In this document: positions 14,359 through 21,707 of the stretch, piece by piece
How positions within the stretch are numbered: position 1 is the first letter of the stretch
How the letters are laid out: the number at the start of each line of letters is the position of its first letter
Source of the DNA: CAYNFH01 sp964396385
GTDB taxonomy: Bacteria; Armatimonadota; Chthonomonadetes; Chthonomonadales; CAJBBX01
Assembly (NCBI GenBank): GCA_964396385.1
Contig: CAYNFH010000067.1
Location: 1 to 27,759 of the forward strand
Direction of reading: 5' to 3'
Length of the DNA: 27,759 bases
Position numbers and translations under genes: made by a program
Notes under the pieces: model-generated
Databases searched by the model: none
Told to the model about the DNA's origin: nothing
Seen by the model: the letters and a program-made list of their open reading frames with translations, nothing else

Positions 14359-16287
14359 TAGAGCCGTTCGACTTGCCTCATCTCGAAGCATTCGATCAGG
14401 TCGCCGATCACCACGTCCGTGAAGTCACTGATGACGATACCGCACTCGAAGCCGGCCGCCATCTCCCGGACATCATTCTTGAGGTGCTTCAGCGAGTCGA
14501 TCTTGCCCGTGAATATCACGTCGGAGCCACGCCGGACGCGCGCCTCCGCGTTCCGGACGACCTTGCCCTCTCGAACGTAGCATCCGGCGATCACGATGCC
14601 GCGCGGAGTCTGGAACCGGGCACGGACCTCTGCCATCCCCAGCGGGACCTCCTCGAACACCGGCGCGAGCTTGCCCTTCATGGCCCGCTCTACGGCTTCC
14701 GTGAGCTCGTAGATGATGTTGTAGGTGCGTACGTCCACGTGCTCGCGCTCGGCCGCCTGCTGCGCCGGCTGGTCCGCTCGTACGTTGAACCCTATGACCA
14801 CCGCGTCCGAAGCGGCGGCCAGCGTTACATCGGATTCCCCGATATTACCCACGCCGCTATGGATGATGCGGAGCTTCACCTCGTCCTGCGCGAGCTGCTG
14901 GAGCTGGCCGACCACGGCCTCCACGGACCCCTGGACGTCCGCCTTCACCACCAGCCGCATTTCGAGCGACTCGCCCTCCTGGATGCGCCGATACAGATCC
15001 TCCAGCGTCACCTTCTGCGCGGTAGCCAGCCGGGCGTTCCGCTGCTGCTGCTCGCGCCGCTCAGCGATCTGGCGGGCCGTGCGCTCGTCCTTGACGACCT
15101 CTAACTTATCGCCCGCCGCGGGCACGGTGCTAAGGCCGAGGATCTCTACCGGCATCGCAGGCGTGGCCTTGTTCAACCGCTCGCCGCGATCGTTCATCAT
15201 GGCGCGCACCTTGCCGTGGGCCAGGCCGCAGACCACCGAGTCGCCGATGCGCAAAGTGCCTTCCTGTACCAGCACCGTAGCCACGGGGCCTCGTCCCACC
15301 TCCTGCTTGGCCTCTACGATGACGCCGGTGGGCTTGGCGTGCGGGTCCGCCGCCAGCTCCATCACGTCCGCCTGGAACACAATGTACTCCAGCAGGTCGT
15401 CCAGGCCCTGTCGGGTCTTGGCGGAAACGGGTACGGCCTCCGTCTCGCCGCCGTATTCGCGCGGCACCAGGTCGTACTCCGTAAGCTGGGTCTTAATCCG
15501 GTCCGGGTTGGCGTCCGGCTTGTCGACCTTATTGATGGCGACGATGATGGGGACTTCGGCGGCCTTCGCGTGAGAGATAGCCTCGACGGTCTGGGGCATG
15601 ACTCCGTCGTCGGCAGCCACTACGAGGATGGCGATGTCCGTCACGCTCGCGCCGCGGGCGCGCATCTGGGTGAAGGCGGCGTGTCCGGGCGTGTCCAGGA
15701 AGGTGATCTTCCGCCTTTCGCCCTCGTGCTCGACCTCGACCTGATAGGCGCCGATATGCTGCGTAATTCCGCCGAACTCGCCTTCTACAACGTTGGTCTT
15801 GCNNNNNNNNNNTCCCAAGGTCCACGTGCCCCATAATGGTCACCACCGGCGGGCGCGGAGCGGGGCCCCCGCCGGGAGCCTTGTGCTTGGGCTTGGGAGC
15901 GGCGACCGGGATGGATTCGACCGGAGCGGTCTTGATGCGCACGCCGAATCCGTATGCGCCGGCAAGCTTGCGCGCGGCATCCGGACTCAACCGCTGATTT
16001 ACGGCGGCAAGCACGCCCATTCCCATGAGCTTCTTCTGAACGTCTGCCGCCGTGACGCCCATCGCCGTGGCAAGGTCCTTGACGGTGCCGCCGGCAGGAA
16101 AATCGACTGCCTTGCTGTTCCCGTCCTGCTTGCCGAACATCTCCCGCAGCGCCTGCGCCGTGTCTGCGTCGATAATGGCGGCGGGCCCCGGCACCGGAAC
16201 GCCCAGGTCATTCAGGGCGCTTGTCAGCTCCGCATTGCTCATCTGGAGCTCGGCAGCGAGATCGCTGACACGTGTTCCCATTGTCAT
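14358..16287 (-). CDS. infB: Translation initiation factor IF-2 (interrupted by an assembly gap)
   Basis: This GTPase brings initiator fMet-tRNA to the 30S subunit and promotes subunit joining. The N-terminal part (MTMGTRVSDLAAELQMSNAEL) carries two short IF2_N-like modules (about 4-55 and 66-115), followed by a short Pro/Lys linker. The G domain starts at VVTIMGHVD, then the 10-N gap removes the P-loop. After it come KTNVVEGEFGGITQHIGAYQ (switch I), DTPGH (G3), NKVDK (G4) and SAK (G5), then domains II-IV. Expected consensus between VD and KTNVV needs 33 nt but 19 are present. Adding 14 nt restores one frame of about 647 residues. The start is supported by AGGTGAT upstream. The protein is on the short side because the N-terminal linker is short. 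Confidence 0.95.
15803..15812. other. Assembly gap (10 N) in the infB P-loop
   Basis: Ten undetermined bases at the codons for HGKT-type P-loop residues. The apparent frameshift of infB is explained by the wrong gap length (about 24 nt expected from the IF-2 consensus). The bases next to it give VDLG instead of the near-invariant VDHG, so the contig end may also be wrong. Confidence 0.9.
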
Positions 16288-16390
16288 GGAAGATCACCTC
16301 ATTTCTGTTGTCTCCGTCCACCCGGGAAGCCGGATGGAAAGCTTGTCGATGGACCGTGGAAGCTGGGTCCGGGGTCGGTATAGGAGTCAA

Positions 16391-16418
16391 GAAAAAGAGT
16401 GGGCGCCATGCCCACTCT
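16391..16418 (-). terminator. Intrinsic terminator upstream of infB
   Basis: The stem AGAGTGGGC/GCCCACTCT (16396-16404 with 16410-16418, perfect 9 bp, 5-nt loop) is followed on the minus strand by TTTTTC (16396-16391). It ends transcription from the LolA-like gene side. It implies that infB has its own promoter within the roughly 100 nt before 16287, for which I see no convincing -35/-10 pair. Confidence 0.8.
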
Positions 16419-16456
16419 CCCTATCAAAGGACCACCGTAATTATATCATCTTTCAG

Positions 16457-16572
16457 CGCCCCTCCCCTACTCTCCGCTTCGCAAGGGAGTTTCCCCTCCT
16501 TAGGAAGGGGGAGCAACGCGTCCAGAGCCGAGCGAGCGCAAGCTCTGCGCCGCTCCCTTGGGTAGGGGAGGT
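16457..16572. repeat. Palindromic intergenic element next to the LolA-like stop
   Basis: The outer arms GCCCCTCCCCTAC (16458-16470) and GTAGGGGAGG (16562-16571) are inverted, as are CAAGGGAG (16482-16489) and CTCCCTTG (16553-16560). The inner part holds CCCCTCCTTAGGAAGGGGG and GCCGAGCGAGCGCAAGCTC; the latter is also seen at 17479. It is non-coding, REP- or MITE-like, and abuts the TAG at 16575. Confidence 0.65.
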
Positions 16573-16574
16573 GG

Positions 16575-17354
16575 CTACCTTCGCGGGGCTGGACGCGGTC
16601 CGCCGCCGCCCGGCACCATCCCCGGAATCATGGGACCCATACCCGGGCCGCCCCCCTGTATCTCCTTCGCGCCGGGCGGAGGGACAAACTTGAAGGCGCT
16701 GTCCGGGATGGGCCCGTTGACCGCATCGCTCTTCACGAGCATCACCGTGCTCACCTTCTGCGGACCGCGGCTCTGAGTGGAGGTCGACTTGCGGATTCTG
16801 TTCGTGGCCCTGTCTATGTAGAGAAGAGTATCGGCTGTCACACCCGCGGGGAGGTTCTTCGGCACTACCTTGAGGACGTATGCGGGCCGGCCGCCGACGT
16901 TGGAGACGCCCTTATAGGTGAAACTGGCGTTCTTAGCCATCCGAAGCGCCATGTCGCCTGGCTTCATATTCATGTTAGGGGTGTGCGGGCCCTTGCGGTA
17001 TCCTCCCATAACCGGCATGTACATATACATGGTCTTGCCGTCGTCCACCATCTCCATGTTCATCATGGCTCCGGCCATGGCCATCTGTCCGGTCGGCTTA
17101 CCGGCCGGCGCGATCTTGATAATGAACTTGCCTTCCTTGGGCTTGGACTTCATGGTCATCGTCATGGACATGCTGCCCTGGGGCCCCATGGACGTCTGCA
17201 TCTCCCACACGGCTTGGTAAGAGTTCACGTTGTTCATCGCGGCCTGGGCCTTCTTGATAATGGCGTCGGCCTGAGCGTCCGCCAGGACGGGCCCGGCGAT
17301 CAGAGTGAGCGCTCCGGCTGTGAGTAAGCAGCGGCACGCGCGCGCTATGTACAT
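16575..17354 (-). CDS. Secreted LolA-like (outer-membrane lipoprotein-sorting type) protein, Met-rich
   Basis: This is a 259-residue protein with a signal peptide (CRCLLTAGALTLIAGPVLADA, cleavage near residue 26). The fold signature is that of LolA/LolB-like half-barrels: a helix DAIIKKAQAAMNNVNSYQA, then long antiparallel strands, ending with LLYIDRATNRIRKSTS and FKFVPPPGA. Start ATG 17354 has AGGAGG nine bases upstream. About 20 Met residues fall between residues 40 and 140, including SMSMTMTM, MAMAGAMMNMEM and YMYMPVM; this is not typical for the family. The tail (GGGPGMGPMIPGMVPGGGG) is Gly/Pro/Met-rich. Such proteins often act as periplasmic carriers or sensors of hydrophobic ligands. 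The ligand here is unknown. Transcription probably ends at 16391-16418. Confidence 0.8.
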   Translation of the reverse strand: MYIARACRCLLTAGALTLIAGPVLADAQADAIIKKAQAAMNNVNSYQAVWEMQTSMGPQGSMSMTMTMKSKPKEGKFIIKIAPAGKPTGQMAMAGAMMNMEMVDDGKTMYMYMPVMGGYRKGPHTPNMNMKPGDMALRMAKNASFTYKGVSNVGGRPAYVLKVVPKNLPAGVTADTLLYIDRATNRIRKSTSTQSRGPQKVSTVMLVKSDAVNGPIPDSAFKFVPPPGAKEIQGGGPGMGPMIPGMVPGGGGPRPAPRR

Positions 17355-17467
17355 CGATAGGATCCTCCTGAAGTATGGGCGGATGGAGGCCGCCCGGCCC
17401 CACCTACATACGGCCAAGTATGGCACACGCGTTTCAGCAAGCTCTACAGCGAGGGCGCCACGCCCCC

Positions 17468-17520
17468 TGTCATTCCGACTGGGGAGCCGAGCGAGCGCAG
17501 GCTCCCTTAGAGGAATCTGG
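17468..17520. repeat. Dispersed palindromic repeat, variant copy
   Basis: TGTCATTCCGACTGGGGAGC is followed by CGAGCGAGCGCAGGCTCCC and AGAGGAATCT. The end TGTCATTCCGA matches the other dispersed copies. The inner GGGAGCC/GGCTCCC hairpin matches that at about 10441. It fills the spacer between the LolA-like gene and the gene ending at 17538. The rest of that spacer (17355-17467) shows nothing further. Confidence 0.6.
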
Positions 17521-17537
17521 CTCTCGTCTCCGCAGCG

Positions 17538-17894
17538 CTAGACCGGAGGCGATACCAGATCATACAGGTTCGGGGCGCGCACGCGTGCGACCAGGCTTTG
17601 CGGGTCCGTCACGTCAAAAAAGTGCCTGGCGGGCGGCTTCCCCAGGAGCGCAAGGACCCTATCAATCTGCTCATCCGCCAGCTCCTGCAGCCCGGTGAGC
17701 TCCGTCTCGCTCACCCCCAGCAGCCGGCCGTAGCTGTAGAAAGTGAGCCCCCACACCGCACTGAACCCGAGGTCCGTGTGGACGAAGATGTGATCGTTAA
17801 GGGGGAAGCTGCGGGCAAAGCGCTCGTCAAACACTTCGAAGGTTACCTCGAGGAAGTCCTCCTCCTCGTCATACCGCATGTCGAACGATGGCAT
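17538..17894 (-). CDS. Small acidic hypothetical protein, third gene of a toxin-antitoxin operon
   Basis: This is a 118-residue soluble protein starting MPSFDMRYDEEEDFLEV, 14 nt after the PIN toxin stop. The opening strand pattern YDEEEDFLEVTFE resembles DUF2283-like small beta proteins, but I cannot assign a family with certainty. The middle has VWGLTFYSYGRLLGVSETEL. The C-terminal half contains a helix (ELADEQIDRVLALLG) and ends VRAPNLYDLVSPPV. It has no signal peptide, membrane segment or DNA-binding motif. A longer in-frame extension to 18023 overlaps the toxin gene and is rejected. Its position suggests co-expression with the toxin-antitoxin pair; its role is unknown. Confidence 0.7.
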   Translation of the reverse strand: MPSFDMRYDEEEDFLEVTFEVFDERFARSFPLNDHIFVHTDLGFSAVWGLTFYSYGRLLGVSETELTGLQELADEQIDRVLALLGKPPARHFFDVTDPQSLVARVRAPNLYDLVSPPV

Positions 17895-17908
17895 GGCTTC
17901 TTGGCTCG

Positions 17909-18334
17909 CTACAGGTGAAGACGCAGAAGATCGAGACCCGCGTACCGGCCGAAGCCGCCATCGAACGTCACTACGCGATATCCCCCAGCTACGGCAAAGG
18001 CAGCGAGGTAGGCGTCGGTCCATGATGCCTGGCCGAGGTCTAGCTGCTCCGCGAACACCTTGAAGCGCCCATGCAGCCCCTCCGGTTCCAGGAGGAACAC
18101 CACCTCCGGCAACTCCAGCCAGCGCTCAAACTCCTCCCACGCGCGCTGGCTGTTCAGCACGGCATGAAGCATCACGCGCGGATTCGTGAGGTGTCGGAGA
18201 AATGCCAAGGAGGTCACGCGACAGATACCCACGGCGGAGGCTGCCTCGGATTCCCAATACTGGCGAGCGCGTTTGTGGTGTTCGTGGTCGGCTGCGGCTA
18301 GCGGGAGCCAAGCGTTAACGTCCAGCAGATCGAT
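17909..18334 (-). CDS. PIN-domain toxin (VapC-like), start codon non-canonical
   Basis: This is a 141-residue PIN-domain ribonuclease-type toxin, probably cutting tRNA or rRNA when freed from its antitoxin. The visible acidic residues are Asp5 in IDLLDVNAW, Asp107 in SWTDAYLAA and Asp125 in VVTFDGGFG. The TSLAFLRHLTNP segment is typical of the Mycobacterium-type VapC subfamily. The conserved N-terminus begins with ATC (18334) instead of ATG, and no ATG, GTG or TTG occurs in frame until ATG 18478. Starting there would add 48 residues made entirely from the overlapping antitoxin gene. I therefore place the start at the conserved N-terminus, overlapping the antitoxin by 20 nt. The start remains uncertain. 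Confidence 0.75.
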   Translation of the reverse strand: MDLLDVNAWLPLAAADHEHHKRARQYWESEAASAVGICRVTSLAFLRHLTNPRVMLHAVLNSQRAWEEFERWLELPEVVFLLEPEGLHGRFKVFAEQLDLGQASWTDAYLAAFAVAGGYRVVTFDGGFGRYAGLDLLRLHL

Positions 18335-18599
18335 GGAGCTTTTCGAGGTCGTCCTCCAACTCCAGCTCAGCGAGCTGCCGGTTTGTCTGGGCCGGTATCT
18401 GCTTGCCCGTCTTCGCTTCAGGAATGAGAGGCAGCGCGCTCCGCACGGGGTCTCTCGGAGAGCCAGTCTCTCTGCCATGCCCTTTCAGCCCGAGTTCGAC
18501 GTAGCGCGCGATCAGTTCCCTCAGCTTCATGCCATCCAGCGCGGCCCGGGCTTTCACCTGACGGAACAGATCATCCGGAAGATCGATGGTAGTTCTCAT
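18315..18599 (-). CDS. Ribbon-helix-helix antitoxin
   Basis: This is a 94-residue protein. Residues 1-40 (MRTTIDLPDDLFRQVKARAA, then MKLRELIARYVELGL) form a beta-strand and two helices typical of RHH (CopG/VapB-type) repressors, which bind their own operator. The rest (GRETGSPRDPVRSALPLIPE onward) is a toxin-binding tail, ending in an acidic helix AELELEDDLEKLHR. The gene precedes and overlaps the PIN toxin, the usual order for autoregulated toxin-antitoxin operons. The start has GGGAA just upstream. Confidence 0.88.
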   Translation of the reverse strand: MRTTIDLPDDLFRQVKARAALDGMKLRELIARYVELGLKGHGRETGSPRDPVRSALPLIPEAKTGKQIPAQTNRQLAELELEDDLEKLHRSAGR

Positions 18600-18721
18600 A
18601 TTCCCATCTTAACATATTTATGCGCTGGCGGCAATAGAAACAGCCCTTGTTCAGGAGCTGCCGGCGTGTGTAGCCCGGTCCCTACCGGTTCGAGCGCCTC
18701 TGCTAGGGCACGCGGCCAATT

Positions 18722-18737
18722 TGAGACAAATGTCTCA
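18722..18737. promoter_or_regulatory. Perfect palindrome, candidate operator
   Basis: TGAGACAAATGTCTCA consists of 7-bp inverted arms with a 2-nt spacer. It stands between the divergent antitoxin (18599) and the ABC transporter (18800), 48 nt upstream of the predicted -10 of the transporter. A dimeric repressor site is plausible; which regulator binds it is unknown. The rest of this 200-nt spacer has no credible ORF. Confidence 0.5.
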
Positions 18738-18784
18738 CTCCGACTGCCGACTGGCACAGTGGACTCGTAATTTCCCGCTCCCTC

Positions 18785-18799
18785 TGATACAATCCGCCC
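18785..18799 (+). promoter_or_regulatory. Extended -10 promoter giving a leaderless transcript
   Basis: TGATACAAT (18785-18793) matches an extended -10 (TGnTAnAAT). The ATG of the ABC gene is only 6 nt downstream at 18800, where transcription would start. No Shine-Dalgarno site exists in between, so the mRNA is probably leaderless. No well-spaced -35 is seen, in line with an extended -10 promoter. Confidence 0.55.
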
Positions 18800-19732
18800 A
18801 TGCAGGTTCTCGAGGCCGAGCAAGTTGTCAAGCAGTACGACGGCGTCCGGGCACTGGATAGTGTCAGCTTTGGCGTGGAACAGGGCGAGGTCTTTGCTCT
18901 CGTTGGACCGAATGGCGCGGGCAAAACGACTCTCCTCCGGCTGCTCACAGACATCCTACGCCCGGATTCCGGGGCGCTGCGCCTATTTGGAACGCCGGAG
19001 ATCCGCTCCGTCCTTGGGCGCATCGGCTACCTACCCGAAGAGCGTGGCCTCTACAAGGGACAGACGGCCCTGGATACGGTCTCCTATTTCGCGCAGCTCA
19101 AGGGCGTGCCCAGACGGGCAGCCCACCGAGCCGCGGAACAGGCGCTCCAGCAGGTCGGCATGCTGGGCCACGGCCGCCGCAAGCTCGAAGAGCTCTCTAA
19201 GGGAATGTCGCAGCGGGTTCAGTTCGCCGCGACCATCGCGCACGATCCTAAGCTGCTCATACTGGACGAGCCCTTCTCCGGACTGGACCCCGTCAGCGCG
19301 CGGGACCTGCAGGATCTCATTGCCCGTCGCCGCGCCAGCGGCACCACCGTCCTGCTCTCCACCCACAACATGGAGCATGCAGAGAAGCTGTGCGACCGCC
19401 TGCTGATGCTGCACCGGGGCCAGGTGCGTCTATACGGCGCGGTAGAGGAGATCAAGGCGCGTTACTCTGAGAACTCCTATCTAGTGGAATACGCGGGAAC
19501 AGAGCCAGTGATAGAGGGCGCGAGCATTGAGCCCCGGGCGCCCAACACCGTGCGGATCCATCCGGAGAACGGCATGGGCCGCCGGGACATTCTGCGCGCC
19601 TTATTGGAGGAAGGTGTGGACGTGCTCCGCTTTGACCCGGTGGTCCCGACTCTGGAAGAGATATTCATCCGGGTGGCCGGTGAGGAAGGCGCCCGCGCCC
19701 TCCAGGAAACCCGCGCCGTCTCCAGCACCTGA
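18800..19732 (+). CDS. ABC transporter ATP-binding protein, NatA-like
   Basis: This is a 310-residue ATPase subunit of an ABC-2 exporter. Walker A GPNGAGKT is at 36-43, the signature LSKGMSQ at 132-138, Walker B LLILDEP at 152-158, and the H-loop His189 in STHNMEH. The segment GYLPEERGLY and the long C-terminal extension after residue 215 (ending TLEEIFIRVAGEEG) match the NatA/YhaQ group of Na+- or drug-exporting ATPases with a DUF4162-type tail. The start is fixed by a leaderless promoter and a family-typical opening. The stop TGA lies in an ACCTGAAC repeat. The permease follows after 14 nt. Confidence 0.95.
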   Translation: MQVLEAEQVVKQYDGVRALDSVSFGVEQGEVFALVGPNGAGKTTLLRLLTDILRPDSGALRLFGTPEIRSVLGRIGYLPEERGLYKGQTALDTVSYFAQLKGVPRRAAHRAAEQALQQVGMLGHGRRKLEELSKGMSQRVQFAATIAHDPKLLILDEPFSGLDPVSARDLQDLIARRRASGTTVLLSTHNMEHAEKLCDRLLMLHRGQVRLYGAVEEIKARYSENSYLVEYAGTEPVIEGASIEPRAPNTVRIHPENGMGRRDILRALLEEGVDVLRFDPVVPTLEEIFIRVAGEEGARALQETRAVSST

Positions 19733-19746
19733 ACACCTGAACACCC
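19727..19746. repeat. ACCTGAAC octamer repeat at the natA-natB junction
   Basis: About 2.4 copies of ACCTGAAC. The first TGA (19730-19732) is the natA stop and the second (19738-19740) is in another frame. The repeat fills the whole space up to the permease ATG at 19747 and leaves no clear ribosome binding site for it. Confidence 0.8.
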
Positions 19747-20979
19747 ATGCCTAGCCGCGTCCGCACCATCGCCTCCCACGAGTACCTTTCCAACGTGCGT
19801 CGGAAAGAGTTCATTTTCGTCACCCTCGGCCTGCCGCTGTTCATACTCGTGCTCATCTTTGTGAGCGCCGCCGGTACGGCCAGCGTCTTCACCCAGATGA
19901 TCGGCCGGGGGCCGGAGACGGTGGGAGTATTGGACCGCAGCCGCGCGTTGGACCTCCACGCGGCCGAGGGCCGCGGCGACGAGCTGGTGATAGTGCCCTA
20001 CGCCGATCTCTCCGACGGCCAGCGGGATGTACGCAACGGCCGGATATCCGAGCTGGTGGTGGTGGACCGCGACTACCTGGAAAACGGCAAGGTGGAGCTC
20101 TTTCGTCGGGAAGGCGGACTGTTCAGCAGACCGCAGGCCATTCCGGTTGGCCACATCCTGGCGCGGGCGCTCCTTGCCCGCACCAGCGCCGACCCGAAGA
20201 TTGTCGATCGCGCTGTCAGCCCTGTCGAAGGGCCCGCGCCGGTCTATTCCTGGAACGCGAAGACCCACCGCTTCGCAGTGCAGACAGGCGTGGGAGAAGC
20301 GGCTCGTTTCCTCGTGCCTTACCTTTTCAGTATCCTCTTGATGACCTCCATCTTCATGTCCGCCAGCTACCTCCTCCGCGGCATCGCGGATGAGAAAGAG
20401 AACCGGGTCATCGAGGTCATCCTCTCCTCAGTATCTCCGGAGGAGCTGCTCAAGGGCAAGCTCATCGGGCTGGCGGGGGTCGGCCTTACACAGGTGGGAC
20501 TGTGGCTGCTGATTGCCGGTGTGCCGGGCGCGCTGATGTTCGCCAGAGTCTCCCACGTCTCGTTCTCAACGCTTGGGCTGGTTGTGCTCTTCTTCGCGCT
20601 GGGGTTCGGGTTCTTCGCCACCCTCATGGCCGGCATCGGCGCGCTCGGCACCTCCTACCGGGAGACACAACAGTTGAGCGCGTTCATCTCCATGCTGGCT
20701 ATCCCTCCCCTCCTGCTGCTCACGGTGCTCGTGGAGTTTCCGAACGGGACTCTCGCCCGCGTCCTCTCCTTCATACCATTCACGGCCCCCACGACGATGG
20801 TTCTGCGCATGACCTCCGCGGACGTTCCCACGGTGGACATTGTGGCTTCCGCCCTCATCATCCTGGCTGCCATCTGGCTCACGCTCAAGCTGTCCGCGCG
20901 CCTGTTCCGGTTCGGCCTCCTCATCTATGGCAAACGACCGTCCTTTCGCGAGACCATCCGCTGGCTCGCCCAATCCTGA
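19747..20979 (+). CDS. ABC-2 type permease, NatB-like
   Basis: This is a 410-residue membrane subunit pairing with the preceding ATPase. The first membrane segment is at about 22-46 (FIFVTLGLPLFILVLIFVSAA). A large extracytoplasmic domain follows (about 47-185). The rest forms five more membrane segments, from PYLFSILLMTSIFMSASYLL (191-210) to VASALIILAAIWLTLKL. The cytoplasmic signature EKENRVIEVILSS at 216-228 is typical of NatB/YhaP permeases and is thought to contact the ATPase. The translocated substrate (Na+, antibiotic or peptide) cannot be told. Expression probably depends on coupling to the upstream gene, since the junction has no Shine-Dalgarno site. Confidence 0.93.
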   Translation: MPSRVRTIASHEYLSNVRRKEFIFVTLGLPLFILVLIFVSAAGTASVFTQMIGRGPETVGVLDRSRALDLHAAEGRGDELVIVPYADLSDGQRDVRNGRISELVVVDRDYLENGKVELFRREGGLFSRPQAIPVGHILARALLARTSADPKIVDRAVSPVEGPAPVYSWNAKTHRFAVQTGVGEAARFLVPYLFSILLMTSIFMSASYLLRGIADEKENRVIEVILSSVSPEELLKGKLIGLAGVGLTQVGLWLLIAGVPGALMFARVSHVSFSTLGLVVLFFALGFGFFATLMAGIGALGTSYRETQQLSAFISMLAIPPLLLLTVLVEFPNGTLARVLSFIPFTAPTTMVLRMTSADVPTVDIVASALIILAAIWLTLKLSARLFRFGLLIYGKRPSFRETIRWLAQS

Positions 20980-20994
20980 GGACCTGGTGTACAG

Positions 20995-21053
20995 GTAAAT
21001 GGGTGAATCGGTGTACCTGCCGGATCCGGGCGTACACTCATTTACCCATTTAC
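20995..21053. repeat. Inverted GTAAATGG-type octamer array
   Basis: The left arm (20995-21016) is GTAAATGGGTGAATCGGTGT plus AC. The right arm (21032-21053) is its reverse complement with 19 of 22 positions matching; the loop is 15 nt. Each arm is a degenerate tandem of an 8-nt unit (GTAAATGG, GTAAATGA, GTGTACG). It starts 15 nt after the permease stop. It has the same architecture as the GH116 insert at 8425-8520 but a different unit. Confidence 0.7.
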
Positions 21054-21336
21054 TCCGCCCTTACCCACCGGGCGGGGGAACAATTCGCGGACGCACGCCG
21101 TCATCGGGGTATACACCGCACGCTTTGACGGTCACGCCCGGGGAAAATGCCCGTATAAAGGTTGTATGGGGGCGGGCCGCGGACGGCAGGTCCTGGAACT
21201 ACAGGTATACCGATGTCCGTTAATTAAATTGTGCCAACGCATGGAGGAATTGGGCTTGACCGCCAATAATGTGCACATGCGCCCGGCGCAATCGTCCGCT
21301 CGGCGGCTGCCACGAGAACCGGTAGTAGCCGGCATA

Positions 21337-21707
21337 CTCCCCCACGGGAGGGTGAGGCTCCTGCCGAACCGAGGGCCGGGCGGCATCCGAACAGGAATCA
21401 TGACCTTGGCTGTTCCAACAGAAAACCGAATACAACCGGGGAAGTGGGCCTTGGCCCCTTCCGTTCGCTCTGGAAAGGGTGGCCGCCGAACGAGCTGATT
21501 CCGGATCTTGCTGGGAGACGCGAGTAGACGCTCGCCGCAGACAGCAAGACACCAACCGAATTCAGGCTGTGCAAGCGCACAGGTGCTGCCAGGCAGCGGG
21601 CCCACCCGCTAGGAGCGCGGAAGCGATCCTTCCGGCCCGGACTGCCGAGTACCCCCGCCCTCCCAGTAGAGGTCTCGGTAATCGGTAACCCGTTACCGGG
21701 CCTTTTT
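21337..21707 (+). ncRNA. Candidate structured non-coding RNA
   Basis: The 852 nt between the permease and prkA (20980-21831) have no credible protein gene. The segment from 21337 is dense in hairpins: CTCCC/GGGAG (21337-21350); GGAAG-GGGCC with GGCCC-CTTCC (21440-21462, one bulge); CTGTGC/GCACAG (21567-21582); GCTGCC/GGCAGC (21585-21597); and AGCGGG/CCCGCT (21595-21610). CTGTTC (21410-21415) can pair with GAACAG (21389-21394) or with AACAG (21417-21421). A plus-strand terminator follows at 21671-21707. No family (tmRNA, RNase P, 6S, SRP) fits. It could instead be a decayed gene or the long 3' UTR of the permease. The part 21056-21336 shows nothing definite. Confidence 0.3.
21671..21707 (+). 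terminator. Intrinsic terminator upstream of prkA
   Basis: CGGTAA (21683-21688) pairs with TTACCG (21693-21698) around CCCG, followed by GGCC and TTTTT (21703-21707). A duplicated upstream CGGTAA (21676-21681) offers an alternative longer stem (GGTCTCGGTAA with TTACCGGGCC). It ends whatever is transcribed from the left, so prkA likely starts from its own promoter in the next 120 nt. Confidence 0.75.

Noticed and set aside
14358..16287. infB as a broken pseudogene
   Set aside because: The frame change coincides exactly with the N-gap and is repaired by the expected gap length.
21351..21362. M-box (ykoK) Mg2+ riboswitch
   Set aside because: GGTGAGGCTCCT matches the conserved core, but the GACGCCAATGGGT segment, the TAAGG loop and the GCTAAAGCTC 3' strand are not found downstream, and the next gene is not a Mg2+ transporter.
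21481..21600. tmRNA
   Set aside because: GCTGATTCCGGATCT resembles the tmRNA 5' end, but the TTCGAC T-loop partner, a tag reading frame and a CCA-type 3' end are absent.
20999..21605. Several open frames of 60-157 codons on both strands in the prkA upstream region
   Set aside because: They overlap each other, lack ribosome binding sites and protein-like composition, and cross strong hairpins.
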